NCBI GenBank assembly: GCA_017405115.1 | Contig: JAFRBA010000241.1 | Location: 1 to 15,509, forward strand | Reading direction: 5' to 3' | Source of the DNA: Kiritimatiellia bacterium | GTDB taxonomy: Bacteria > Verrucomicrobiota > Kiritimatiellia > RFP12 > UBA1067 | DNA: 15,509 nucleotides | Shown: one piece after another, positions 1-9,370 of the stretch | Layout: each line of letters begins with the position of its first letter | Numbering within the stretch: position 1 is the stretch's first letter | The notes under the pieces: generated by a model | The model's input: the letters and a program-made list of their open reading frames with translations, nothing else | Told to the model about the DNA's origin: nothing | Database searches by the model: none | Translations under genes and position numbers: made by a program

Positions 1-1244
1 CGCCGCAGCCGCGGCGAACTCGCGGGCGTCGGCGTCGCGCTCGTCCAGGACGCGGCCTGCGAAGATCGAGCGGAGGATCTCGCGCACGCCCTTCTTGCGC
101 AGCTCCTTGGACACGAACTCGTAGATGTTGCGCAGGGCGCCGTCCGACTTCGGCCCGATGTCCTCCATCCTCTCCGGCAGCACCTTCGCCTGCAGGGTGT
201 CGAGGCGCACGAGCGCGGCGGCGAGCTCGGCCGGCGTGTATCCGAGGGCCTCGCAGAGGGCCCTGCGCACGTCGCCGCCGCGGATGAAGGCCGAGAACAC
301 CGAATACGAAGAGGTGCGCTTGAGCGCGGCGATCTGCGCCACGAGGTGCCCGAGCGAGGAAGTGGCAAGCGGCGTCGCGGACGGGCTGTGCACCCTCAGG
401 CCCTTCGCCTGAAGCGCGCCCTGCATCTCTGGGAAGAGCGTGCTGTCGGCGAGGCAGAGCGCAGGCAGGGCCTCGCCGGCAGAGACCGACGCCATGACGT
501 CCGCCACCTTAGCCGCCTCGCCCGCGGCCGTTCCGGACGCGAATATCTGCTCGGTGCGGAGCGGCGAGGCTTCCGGGGCGGACGGAACCAGCTCCGTCAC
601 GGGCAGGCCGAGCGCATCGATGGCGCGCGGCATAAGCGGCAGCGGGTCCAGGACGCACGCGACGACCACGGCCTCCACCCCGTCGACCGCCGCAGGAGAG
701 GCGACGGCGTCGCGCACGGCGAGGACGCGGTCGGTCTTTCCGCGGCGGCGAAGCGACTCGAGGTATCGCGACTCCACCTGCGCGAGGTCTCGCCAGCGGG
801 CGACCTCGACGTCCGCGAGGTCGCCTGACAAGATGCCGCCTATGCGCGAGGCGACGTCCGCGAAAGTGAGTGCGTTTGCACCCAGGATGGACCTGACGTC
901 GGCGAGCTGCGCGGCAACGTCGAAGGAGTCGCGGCCGCCGCGCGCCTCCCAGAACGCCACGAGTTCGTCGGTGCGCGTCGCGATCGGCGCGTCGTCCGGC
1001 GGAGCCGCGAGCTGCGTCGGCTGCCTGACGCAGGGGGGAACGAGCCCGGAGGGGAACCTGCGCGCGAGGGCGAGGCGAAGGCGCCTGCCGGACTGCGCAG
1101 TGGGCACCACGACGAGGAGGTGCGCCAGGGAGTTCGCGCCGGCGCAGTCCGTCCTCGCCCGCTCCGCCAGCCAGTCGGCGACCGACTCGACGGGCTTGCG
1201 CGACGCGTCTAGCGGAACCGCGCGCCTCGCGGCCCATACTCCCA

Positions 1245-1245
<1 letters not shown>
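1..1245 (-). CDS. AddB-like inactivated helicase / PD-(D/E)XK nuclease-family protein, N-terminal part (3' end off window)
   Basis: The minus-strand frame is open for 415 codons from ATG at 1245 to the window edge without a stop, so only the N-terminal part is visible. The start shares its A with the stop of the upstream formyltransferase gene (TGATG), which suggests translational coupling. Near residues 46-62 there is LLVVVPTAQSGRRLRLAL, the kind of strand-loop-helix found at the N-terminus of AddB-like proteins, whose Walker motif is usually degenerate. Later segments (for example around residues 180-215, VDGVEAVVVACVLDPLPLMP) fit the alternating alpha/beta pattern of such proteins. In this family the C-terminal nuclease domain, often with Fe-S cysteines, carries the activity and would lie off-window. 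AddB partners AddA in double-strand break end resection. The assignment rests on overall pattern, so I am fairly but not fully sure. Confidence 0.66.
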
Positions 1246-2543
<1,298 letters not shown>

Positions 2544-2570
2544 GTGTGCTCCTTTGTTCCGAACGTCCGT

Positions 2571-2579
2571 ATTATACCA
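2571..2579 (-). promoter_or_regulatory. extended -10 promoter of the AICAR formyltransferase gene
   Basis: The minus strand reads TTTTGGTATAATACGG, a perfect TATAAT preceded by TGG (TG-N extended -10). No good TTGACA-like -35 is visible at 16-18 bp. The expected start of transcription is about 20 nt upstream of the ATG at 2543. The same TGG-TATAAT arrangement recurs in front of other genes in this window. Confidence 0.7.
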
Positions 2580-2601
2580 AAATCAGGCCGAGGAGGAACA
2601 T

Positions 2602-2622
2602 GGTTCCGTGCCAGGCAGAACC
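2602..2622 (-). terminator. possible hairpin terminator after the seven-gene operon
   Basis: The minus-strand RNA can form GGTTCTG / CGGAACC (7 bp with one G-U pair) around a 7-nt loop, starting a few bases after the stop of the epimerase-family gene. There is no U-tract, so it is not a canonical intrinsic terminator. It may protect the 3' end or aid Rho-dependent termination before the purH promoter. Confidence 0.3.
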
Positions 2623-2627
2623 GGGGT

Positions 2628-3617
2628 TCATTCACCCAGGGCCGTTCGTGCCAGACTGCTGCGCGGGCGGCTGTCAAGACCGGGCGAGGCCGATATCGTC
2701 ACGCGCATGGCGCGGCTCTCGCCAGGCTTCAGAAGATAGCCGTCGACGCGGAACAGCGTGGCCGGTTCCACGCAAAGGAAGTCGAAGGCGTTTTCCGGCA
2801 TCAGGTTCTCGAAATCTCCCGCCTTGAAGTCGCCTGGCGTCCAGATGACGTACTTGCCGTAGCCTTCGCCGGAGATGCGGATTGTACGACGCCATGCGGG
2901 GTCGACGACGACCGCGTCCGCGCTGCCGCGCCAGAACACGTGGTCGTAGTGTCGGTTTGGCGTGAAGTCCCCGCGCCACACTGCGTTTGAGACGGTCGTC
3001 TCGTCCGCGAAACAGTACGGCATTCCATCCAGTCCGCGCACCAGGACGCGCCGCCTGTCAGACACGCGCCAGTACGGGTGCAGGCCTTCCGTTATCCACG
3101 CGTCGTTCGTTCCGACGTTCGTCGTGACCATCTTCAGGTTGAGGGCGCGCCCAAGCTCGATCGTGTATTCCAGGTCGCATTCGTGGGGCCAGAGGCGGCG
3201 CGTCTCTTCGGACGGCGCCAGGCCCAGCGTGACGGAGGCCAGGTCGCCCTGCGTTGCGCGCGCGCGTTCCGTGAAAAGCGAATGGCGCGCGAAACCGTGC
3301 GGCTGCGAGCCCGGTGCGCCGTTCGCGCCAAACCACGGCCAGCATACCGGTATGCCGCCGCGGTTCTCGGTCGTTCCGCTGAACTTCATGGTCTCCGGCC
3401 GGAACAGCAGCTCCCCGCCCGCCGCCGTGAGTTCCAGTGAACGTATCTGTGCACCACGCAAGGACAGCTCCAGCCGGCCGAATCTGTTGGACAGCACCAA
3501 CATGTCCTCGCCCCAGGCGTCCTTTGCCGCTGAAACGCCAGCTGTGCACGACGCAGCCGCGGATGCGGTGGTGAATGCCACCAGCATGGCGGACGCAATC
3601 AGTTTCATAGTCGTCAT
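2628..3617 (-). CDS. secreted aldose 1-epimerase family protein (D-hexose-6-phosphate mutarotase-like)
   Basis: The 329-residue protein belongs to the galactose-mutarotase fold, and its closest motifs are those of YeaD-type D-hexose-6-phosphate mutarotases. These are GGIPVCWPWFG at 87-97, QPHGFAR at 105-111 (His107), HPYW at 180-183 (His180) and FLCVEPA at 280-286 (Glu284), matching the family's two catalytic His and catalytic Glu. I start it at 3617, where ATGA overlaps the upstream stop by 4 nt; an earlier in-frame start would invade the upstream gene by 64 nt. This start gives an N-terminal signal peptide (MTTMKLIASAMLVAFTTASAAA), so the enzyme is probably exported. That is odd for a hexose-phosphate enzyme and suggests a free sugar or oligosaccharide as substrate. 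It is the last gene of the operon. Confidence 0.82.
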   Translation of the reverse strand: MTTMKLIASAMLVAFTTASAAASCTAGVSAAKDAWGEDMLVLSNRFGRLELSLRGAQIRSLELTAAGGELLFRPETMKFSGTTENRGGIPVCWPWFGANGAPGSQPHGFARHSLFTERARATQGDLASVTLGLAPSEETRRLWPHECDLEYTIELGRALNLKMVTTNVGTNDAWITEGLHPYWRVSDRRRVLVRGLDGMPYCFADETTVSNAVWRGDFTPNRHYDHVFWRGSADAVVVDPAWRRTIRISGEGYGKYVIWTPGDFKAGDFENLMPENAFDFLCVEPATLFRVDGYLLKPGESRAMRVTISASPGLDSRPRSSLARTALGE

Positions 3618-4669
3618 TTCGGTTCCCGTGCCGATCTTTCCATTGTGGGTCTTTCGTGCGCCATCACAGGAGAGCACCCTGCGACGTCTTCCAGGAAGAT
3701 GAACCGGTAGCCGTTTTCCGCCATCATGCGCGACATCACCGCGATCTTTTCCGCATAGTCGCGCTGGTAGGCGACATAGTCCGGGAAGAAATATTGCTCA
3801 TGGTCGGAGAACACGAGGCACTCCCGGCCGAGCAGCATTTCGGTGTCCGCGACCAGCGTCGGAACGTCAACTAGGTTGAGGATGGGGGCGTCGCCGAAGA
3901 GGTGCTTGAAGTCCATACCAGTGGTGTTGTCGTGCACGTACGAGAACGAGTTCTCCGTCGCGGCCAACTGCTCCGGGGAGAGGTGGTTGTATCCGCAGGC
4001 GGAGGACGCGATCGCATCGTCGCGCGAATCGCGCGTAAAGAGCGCGGTTTCCGGCTTCCTGTTCGTCTCGAGGCGCATTGCGTGCCCGTACGGCAGGCAT
4101 CCGCGGTCGCCCGTGTACGCCCTCCGCACTCCCGCCGTGCATTCCATAAGCCTTACGCCGCGGCTCTTCAGCGCCTCGACCCCCGCCCTGCTCATCGGAC
4201 TCCAGTGCGGCACTGCCGCCTGCGCGAACACGCCCTCGCCAGCGAACCTTTCGACCTCGCGACTCTCGCGGTCGAACACCGACAGCACCCCTTCCGCGTC
4301 CATATTGATCCAGGGATAGTCCGGGAACTCCTGGAGGGAATGGAACCCCAGCTTCAGCCAGTCGCGGCTCGCCTGCCACTCGCGCAGGTAGACGTCGGGC
4401 ATCTCCTGCAACGTGAACTCGTCGACGCCGTAGTAGAAGTCGGTGCGCCAGAAGAGGTTGAGCTGCACCTTCAGCCCGTATCTCTCGTGAGCATTCCTCA
4501 GCATCGACAGAAACGGGTGGTCGAAGATCGACTTAGGATGCATTCGCGCTATGTCGCGGATCGTCCATATCGTGTCGTCGATGAAGAAGGAAACGGCCTT
4601 CGTCCCGCGCAGGGACGGGTCGCTCCTGATCTCGAAGTCCGAAATCGAGGGCCCAAGCTCTGCGTTCAT
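3614..4669 (-). CDS. polysaccharide deacetylase-like protein of unknown substrate
   Basis: The 351-residue protein has no signal peptide and is presumably cytoplasmic. The order of motifs resembles a divergent NodB-type carbohydrate esterase. VSFFIDDTIW at 26-35 has an acidic pair (Asp31, Asp32) like the TFDD motif, LGFHSLQEFPDYP at 107-119 contains His110 where the second metal-binding motif would sit, and VPHWSP at 153-158 plus SDHEQYF at 288-294 add further His/Glu. The canonical second His of motif 2 (HxxxH) is replaced by Glu114. I infer a metal-dependent hydrolase acting on a sugar or glycan fragment; O- or N-acetyl removal is only a guess. It starts 1 nt after the aldolase stop and overlaps the next gene by 4 nt, so translation is probably coupled. 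Confidence 0.62.
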   Translation of the reverse strand: MNAELGPSISDFEIRSDPSLRGTKAVSFFIDDTIWTIRDIARMHPKSIFDHPFLSMLRNAHERYGLKVQLNLFWRTDFYYGVDEFTLQEMPDVYLREWQASRDWLKLGFHSLQEFPDYPWINMDAEGVLSVFDRESREVERFAGEGVFAQAAVPHWSPMSRAGVEALKSRGVRLMECTAGVRRAYTGDRGCLPYGHAMRLETNRKPETALFTRDSRDDAIASSACGYNHLSPEQLAATENSFSYVHDNTTGMDFKHLFGDAPILNLVDVPTLVADTEMLLGRECLVFSDHEQYFFPDYVAYQRDYAEKIAVMSRMMAENGYRFIFLEDVAGCSPVMAHERPTMERSAREPK

Positions 4670-4670
4670 C

Positions 4671-5630
4671 TTATTTAGCCTTTCTCACGAAGCCAAGGGA
4701 GTCCAGTTCGGCGAAGAGTGCCCGCCGCTCGTCCGCCGCCAGCGGACGCCCCGCCGGCGCGCGTCCTGGCCCGCAGTCGATGCCGATGTAATCCATCACG
4801 GCCTTCGGCCAGCTGAAGTTGGGCTTGCGCAGGATGAGTTCCACGAACCTCACGCTCATGTCCTGCAGCGCCGCGGCCTCGGCGAACCTGTCGGCCGCCG
4901 CAAGGGCGCAAATCCGCGAGTAGAGCCACGGCAGCATGTTGTCGGTCATCCCTATGCAGCCGGAGAATATCCCCGTGGCCAGGGCGGACAGCACCTGCTC
5001 GTCTGCGCCGGCGAAGAACACCGCAGGCTTCCCCGCCCTCCTCCGAAGCTCCTGCACCGTCCAGTACTGGTAGTTCGTGTACTTCATGCCCTTCACGTTG
5101 GGTATATCGAAGAATCTCGCGTCGCGGTCTGGCACGATGCTCTGCCCAAAGGAGTAGATCATGAACGGCAGCGACGTCGCGGACGCTATCTGCCTGTAGT
5201 GGTCGTAGGCGGCGTCGAAGTTCTGCCCGAAATAGACCGGCGCGGTGGAGGATATCCAGTCGATGCCCGTCTTCTCGGCATGCTTGGCGAGAGCTACGGC
5301 GTCACGTGTCGCCATGCATCCTATCTGGGCGATGAGCCTGCCGCGCCCGGCATTGGCCTTGGCCGCCCTCTCCATGACGAGCCTACGCTCACCTTCTGAG
5401 AGCTCCAGCCCCTCGCCAGTGCCGCCCGTCAGGTAGAATCCCGAGATCCCGTTGCAAAGGCACCACTCGATTTCTTCCTCGAGCGCGGCCTCGTCGACGC
5501 TTCCGTCGCCGCGGAACGGAGTCCACAGCGCGGCGAACGCACCGGACATCCCGTCGAATTCCGGTCCCGCCGGGACTGGAAGCCTGTGTTCCCGGATGAA
5601 TGACAGCTCTTCACTGCCGAGTCCTTTCAT
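4671..5630 (-). CDS. DHDPS / N-acetylneuraminate lyase family aldolase
   Basis: The 319-residue protein is a class I (Schiff-base) aldolase of the dihydrodipicolinate synthase superfamily. It shows LTGGTGEG at 67-74 (substrate carboxylate loop), Tyr159 in MIYSFG and the Schiff-base Lys183 in GMKYTNYQYW. The GMKYT context and the segment IGCMATRDAVALAKHAEKTG (about 103-122) look more like N-acetylneuraminate lyases than DapA. With a sialidase-like gene in the same operon, cleavage of a sialic acid or another 2-keto-3-deoxy sugar acid to pyruvate plus an aldose is plausible. The start at 5630 has a strong AAAGGAG 6 nt upstream; an internal Met28 just before the conserved barrel start is the alternative. 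About 27 extra N-terminal residues precede the barrel. No nanE/nanK-type genes are seen nearby. Confidence 0.85.
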   Translation of the reverse strand: MKGLGSEELSFIREHRLPVPAGPEFDGMSGAFAALWTPFRGDGSVDEAALEEEIEWCLCNGISGFYLTGGTGEGLELSEGERRLVMERAAKANAGRGRLIAQIGCMATRDAVALAKHAEKTGIDWISSTAPVYFGQNFDAAYDHYRQIASATSLPFMIYSFGQSIVPDRDARFFDIPNVKGMKYTNYQYWTVQELRRRAGKPAVFFAGADEQVLSALATGIFSGCIGMTDNMLPWLYSRICALAAADRFAEAAALQDMSVRFVELILRKPNFSWPKAVMDYIGIDCGPGRAPAGRPLAADERRALFAELDSLGFVRKAK

Positions 5631-5653
5631 TTGGTTCTCCTTTCTTCTGATCC

Positions 5654-5699
5654 CCGTTCTGAGTCACGGCAAACCGCTTCGCGGCAGGAGCCAGAACGG
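5654..5699 (-). repeat. intercistronic 8-bp inverted repeat
   Basis: CCGTTCTG (5654-5661) and CAGAACGG (5692-5699) are perfect inverted arms separated by 30 nt. Inside lies a smaller CCGC-N3-GCGG hairpin. The structure fills the 78-nt gap between the DUF4838 stop and the aldolase Shine-Dalgarno, the longest gap in the operon. A role in mRNA processing or in partial read-through is possible but unproven. There is no U-tract. Confidence 0.5.
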
Positions 5700-5708
5700 A
5701 CGCGGACA

Positions 5709-6761
5709 TCACGCAAGCTCCTCCGCCAGTATGCTCCCATATTCGCGCACGACTTCTACTGAGCTTGGGCCGAACGCGGACAGATAGTCGTCGCTGACGT
5801 CCACGGCGAACGACGTGACATGACGGATGCCCAGCCTCCTGTAGGCCATGACGTCGGCCCGCGTTCGCTCCGCATCCCACGGAATGCGCACGAGCGGCTT
5901 CTTCCATCCGCAGAACAGGGAGGCGTCGATCCAGTACTCCAGCACCTGCGCGGTTTCCACGGGGAACACCTTCAGCAGCTCAACGAGACGCGAAACGAAT
6001 CGGCTTCCAGGCGTCAGATCCTTCCTGTCGACCGTGTCCCCCTCCCTCCAACGGCGAATCGGCGCGTATTCGAGGAAAATCCCCGGATGAGGCTTCTGTG
6101 TCGGCGTCTCCATCGTGACCTGGTATGCGAGATGGGCAAGCGTGGCGCGGGAGTCAATCTCGGCGCGGAGCGCGCGCACGATCGCGTTCTCCACGGCGAT
6201 CGCCTGATCCGCGCCGCTCATGGCCCGGCATTTCGGGCAATTGCAGAGATTGCCGTTGTCAGACAACCAGAAAAAGTAGCGCCCCGTGGTCGGACGGCAC
6301 ACCTTCGCGACTTCGACCGCGCGCGATGCGACTATCTCAAGCGCTCTGGGATTCGACACGCAGCAATTGTACTTTGGCGTGCGCCTGCCGTTGGCATCCA
6401 TGCGAAAGAGCTCCGGCTCCCTCGAGAACAATTCACGCGGCAGCAGATAGTCCATCGCATGCAGCTCGTGTTCAACCTCCAGTCCGCGGCGCGAGCATTC
6501 GTCGAGAAACCTCCTGCCTCGTTCGCTCCTGATGAACGGCATTACGTCCTCCGGGCCGATGTGCGTGGCAACGGTCGTGAGTCCCGACTCGTGCGCAAGC
6601 CTCGGCCAGTCGAACGAGCCTTCGAGGTCCCTGGCCCTCACGACGACGCCGCGCGTCGGACGCGCCGCGGCGCGCGAGGGCTCTGTCGCGCATCCGGTCG
6701 TGGCGCCGGCGATGCACAACGCGCCAGTGTTCCAGATGAAGTTGCGCCGGCTGCAATTCAT
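5709..6761 (-). CDS. DUF4838-type glycan-associated protein with Tat-like lipoprotein signal
   Basis: The 350-residue protein begins with CSRRNFIW (residues 3-10), a twin-arginine-like motif. A hydrophobic stretch and TTGC at 21-24 follow, giving a candidate lipidation Cys24, so it may be a Tat-exported lipoprotein. The core FFWLSDNGNLCNCPKCRA (163-180), with Cys173, Cys175 and Cys178, is typical of DUF4838 proteins. Their TIM-barrel-like region is related to glycoside hydrolases and often sits in polysaccharide-use loci. No DUF4838 substrate can be read from this sequence. The start is 8 nt after the sialidase-like stop, with weak Shine-Dalgarno GAAAG. At 350 residues it is shorter than many DUF4838 proteins, which usually carry extra domains. 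Confidence 0.72.
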   Translation of the reverse strand: MNCSRRNFIWNTGALCIAGATTGCATEPSRAAARPTRGVVVRARDLEGSFDWPRLAHESGLTTVATHIGPEDVMPFIRSERGRRFLDECSRRGLEVEHELHAMDYLLPRELFSREPELFRMDANGRRTPKYNCCVSNPRALEIVASRAVEVAKVCRPTTGRYFFWLSDNGNLCNCPKCRAMSGADQAIAVENAIVRALRAEIDSRATLAHLAYQVTMETPTQKPHPGIFLEYAPIRRWREGDTVDRKDLTPGSRFVSRLVELLKVFPVETAQVLEYWIDASLFCGWKKPLVRIPWDAERTRADVMAYRRLGIRHVTSFAVDVSDDYLSAFGPSSVEVVREYGSILAEELA

Positions 6762-6769
6762 CTTTCAGC

Positions 6770-7981
6770 TCAGTGTTTCAGCCTCCACTTCGTGGCCATG
6801 ATGCACGGCCTTTCGCCGTGCGCCGGACGCTGCTGCTGGTAATAAACCGTAAGTAGAGTTCCGTCGGGCAGCACGCAGGTAGACGGATATCCGAGATCTC
6901 CGTTGTGGCTCGGCGCAAGGCAGATTTCGTTCGCGACGTCCCAGGTCTTGCCGGCGTCGCCAGAGATTGCCGCAAACTCGCCGAATCCGGGGTCTGCGAC
7001 GCGACGTCCGTATACGGCAAGCACTTTCCCGCCCTTCAACTGCAGAAGATGCGGTGGAAGCCCCTTGAGCCCGGAATCGCGCATGCGCGTCCACGTGCGG
7101 CCGCCGTCCTTCGACGTCGCCTGCCTCATGCACCCACCTGGCCCGTGATACCGTACCAGCGCGATGAGCGTGCCGTCGGCGAGTTCGGCCACATGCGGCT
7201 CGCAGTAGACCTGCCGCTCGGGGTCGTCCGTCGGCGCCGCTATGTTCTGGCAGAGGAGCTCCCACGTACGGCCTCCGTCGGTAGAGCGCTCCGCAGTGAT
7301 GCCGGTGCGATCCTTCTGCGGTATCGACATGAACGTAGGAGTCGGCGGCTTGTCCACCTTCCCGATCTGGAAAAGCGAGCCGTCCCTCAGCAGAATCGGC
7401 CCGTGCGGGGTCTGCCCTTTCATGGACATCTTTTCCGGCCTGGACCACGTCTTGCCGCCGTCCCTGGAGCGGACGCAGAAGTTGCCAAGCGCCGCCTTGC
7501 GCACTTCCTCCGGGATCTTCTCGTCGTGCCGAACCATCCAGTACTGACGCGTATGCGGCTCCCATTTGGTCTCGAGCAGCTTCTTCGTGCGGTACGCGAC
7601 GGACGTGAAATACACGACCAGCAGTTCTCCGTCCGGCAATTCGACGATCCCGGCGTCGCGGTCGTCGATAGGCCCGTTGGCGATCGTCCGAGGCTCGCTC
7701 CACGTCTCGCCACCGTCCTTGGATCGGATGAGCTGCACTTTGCCCCACGGGCAGACGTGATAGTCACGGTCGCCCGAAAACACGGCGAGAACTTCGCCGT
7801 TGCGCAGCGTCGCCACCGTCGGCCAGCCGACATAGCGGTTCGTCTCTACGCAGATGGGCCGAGTCCAGATCATCTCCGCCCTGGGCTGGTCGCGCGTGGG
7901 GATGTACGAAACCGGCGGCTCGGCGGCGGACGCGGGCAAAGCCGCGCCGCACAGAAGAACAAGCGCAAGATGCCTTTTCAT
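6770..7981 (-). CDS. secreted sialidase-like (BNR / Asp-box) protein
   Basis: The 403-residue protein has a classic signal peptide (MKRHLALVLLCGAALPASA) and five Asp-boxes: SKDGGETW (87-94), SRDGGKTW (172-179), STDGGRTW (233-240), SKDGGRTW (290-297) and SGDAGKTW (340-347). They are spaced as in a six-bladed beta-propeller, and a GDLGYPS motif sits at 361-367. The family covers exo-alpha-sialidases and related propeller hydrolases acting outside the cytoplasm. The usual (F/Y)RIP motif is not evident; VGWPT at 51-55 occupies the expected place, so sialidase specificity is not assured. The start at 7981 was chosen because it gives the signal peptide, has a GAGGGGG-type ribosome site upstream and follows the previous stop by 14 nt. 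An in-frame longer version would overlap the upstream gene. Confidence 0.82.
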   Translation of the reverse strand: MKRHLALVLLCGAALPASAAEPPVSYIPTRDQPRAEMIWTRPICVETNRYVGWPTVATLRNGEVLAVFSGDRDYHVCPWGKVQLIRSKDGGETWSEPRTIANGPIDDRDAGIVELPDGELLVVYFTSVAYRTKKLLETKWEPHTRQYWMVRHDEKIPEEVRKAALGNFCVRSRDGGKTWSRPEKMSMKGQTPHGPILLRDGSLFQIGKVDKPPTPTFMSIPQKDRTGITAERSTDGGRTWELLCQNIAAPTDDPERQVYCEPHVAELADGTLIALVRYHGPGGCMRQATSKDGGRTWTRMRDSGLKGLPPHLLQLKGGKVLAVYGRRVADPGFGEFAAISGDAGKTWDVANEICLAPSHNGDLGYPSTCVLPDGTLLTVYYQQQRPAHGERPCIMATKWRLKH

Positions 7982-7995
7982 CTGAGCCGCCCCCT

Positions 7996-9342
7996 CTACT
8001 TCAGTCCAGCCTGGCAGGCAAGGCGGAAGCCGATGGCGTTGTCGGTCGTGCTTGGCACCGAGTCGTAGCGCGTGGCCGAGCGCCCAAGATACGGATAGTT
8101 GACCCATGCCCCGCCACGGCGAATACGCTTTGCGGTGTTGTCCCCGACGGCGACGTTGACGCGCCCTGTAAGCGACGAGATGTCGGCGAACGCCGCAGAT
8201 GCGTCAAGACACCACTCCCATACATTGCCGTGCATATCGTATAGACCCCATGAATTCGGCGCATAGCTTCCGCACACTGTTGTCGACTGATTCGTCGTAC
8301 CTGCCGTGCCGGGCGAGGTCACATCCGGATTTTCGATGTTTGCCCTGGTGCGGCCCGGACAATTCACATCCGTCGTCTTGTTCACGTAAGCCGAACCATT
8401 GCCCCAAAGACCCTCGCCATTCCCGGCGCGGCACGCAAATTCCCACTGTGCTTCGCTCGGCAGATCGAAGCGTATTCCGGTCCTGTTGTATAGCTGGCCG
8501 AGAAATGATGCCTCTGCCGGCGCGTCCGGCCATTCTCCGTTGGAAACCGTGCTTTTGTCGGCGCCACGGCGGATCTGGTTGTAAGAGACGAACTCCACGG
8601 GACGATGTGCGCGCATGGAGACGTCGGAGAAATACGCGGGATACGTGCCGTATATCTGCGCCCACTGCGTCTGGGTGACCTCGAATACGCCGATGTAGTA
8701 GTTGTTTGTGAGCTGCACAGTGTGCGTCGCCTCTTTCGCCGCCTCCCGCCCCTCTTCCCCGACGCTTCCCATCGTCCACTTGACGTTCTTCGCCATTATC
8801 TTGCGCATGACGATCTTGTTCTCGCGGTAGTCCCAGTTGGAGAGCAGACCGCCGGGCAGCCACTCGACTCCGGGATAGTACGCGACGTCGCCGGGCTGTG
8901 CGGCCGCGGAGATGTCGACGACCATGTAGTCGGGGGTGTTGTCCAGCGCCCATGCCGTGACGACCGCCCTCGCGCGGTTCTCGGTAATCTTCTGGCCCGG
9001 CCAAGAGAGGTCCGGGTGCCACGTTGCCACGAGCCAGCCTTCGCCGTCTGCTTCGGAAGCAAGCACCTTGCGGAACGCCGCGCCCGTGAAGCCCTGGATG
9101 TTCTCGCCGCCAATGGAGGTCCAGCCGGCCGCGTCTGCCGCCGCGTTGGCCGTGGCGTTCGTCTGGACGTCTATTGTCACAACGGCGTCTGCGGAAAGCT
9201 TGTACTTGATGGTGACTGTGCGGGTGAGCATGTCCTGCGACATCGTCGCATCGGATGCAACAGGCACGTTTGCCATGGCTGCCGCCGCGGACACGAGGAC
9301 GGAAATGGCGCAGAGCACCTTCGTCGTCTTGTTCATCGTCAT
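7996..9342 (-). CDS. secreted formylglycine-generating-enzyme-fold (SUMF1-like) protein, catalytic cysteines missing
   Basis: The 448-residue protein has a signal peptide (cleavage near residues 21-25, AAAAMA). An N-terminal beta-rich region of about 125 residues begins MSQDMLTRTVTIKYKLS, and a SUMF1/FGE-sulfatase domain runs from about 178 to 445. Domain landmarks are YYIGVFEVTQTQW (215-227), RPVEFVSYNQ (247-256), FDLPSEAQWEFACRAG (292-307), WGLYDMHGNVWEWCLD (365-380), RRGGAWVN (408-415) and IGFRLA (437-442). True FGEs carry two Cys in the GGSxxCxxxxCR region; here it reads GGAWVNYPYLGRSATR with neither Cys. Sulfatase activation is therefore unlikely, and a binding or structural role fits better. 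The start at 9342 has AAAGGA 8 nt upstream; Met at 9336 is an alternative. It lies between the small secreted gene and the sialidase-like gene. Confidence 0.85.
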   Translation of the reverse strand: MTMNKTTKVLCAISVLVSAAAAMANVPVASDATMSQDMLTRTVTIKYKLSADAVVTIDVQTNATANAAADAAGWTSIGGENIQGFTGAAFRKVLASEADGEGWLVATWHPDLSWPGQKITENRARAVVTAWALDNTPDYMVVDISAAAQPGDVAYYPGVEWLPGGLLSNWDYRENKIVMRKIMAKNVKWTMGSVGEEGREAAKEATHTVQLTNNYYIGVFEVTQTQWAQIYGTYPAYFSDVSMRAHRPVEFVSYNQIRRGADKSTVSNGEWPDAPAEASFLGQLYNRTGIRFDLPSEAQWEFACRAGNGEGLWGNGSAYVNKTTDVNCPGRTRANIENPDVTSPGTAGTTNQSTTVCGSYAPNSWGLYDMHGNVWEWCLDASAAFADISSLTGRVNVAVGDNTAKRIRRGGAWVNYPYLGRSATRYDSVPSTTDNAIGFRLACQAGLK

Positions 9343-9370
9343 CGTCGTATTCCTTTCGTTGTTGTCGTTT

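Noticed and set aside
3618..3677. Upstream extension of the epimerase-family gene by 20 codons
   Set aside because: It would overlap the upstream gene by 64 nt and hide the signal peptide; the ATGA overlap at 3617 is the better start.
6770..7981. Repeated GGxTW-coding segments as DNA tandem repeats
   Set aside because: They are the five Asp-boxes of the propeller fold, divergent at DNA level and unevenly spaced.
7982..8107. Upstream extension of the sialidase-like gene by 42 codons
   Set aside because: It overlaps the FGE-like gene and lacks a ribosome site; the internal Met gives a textbook signal peptide.
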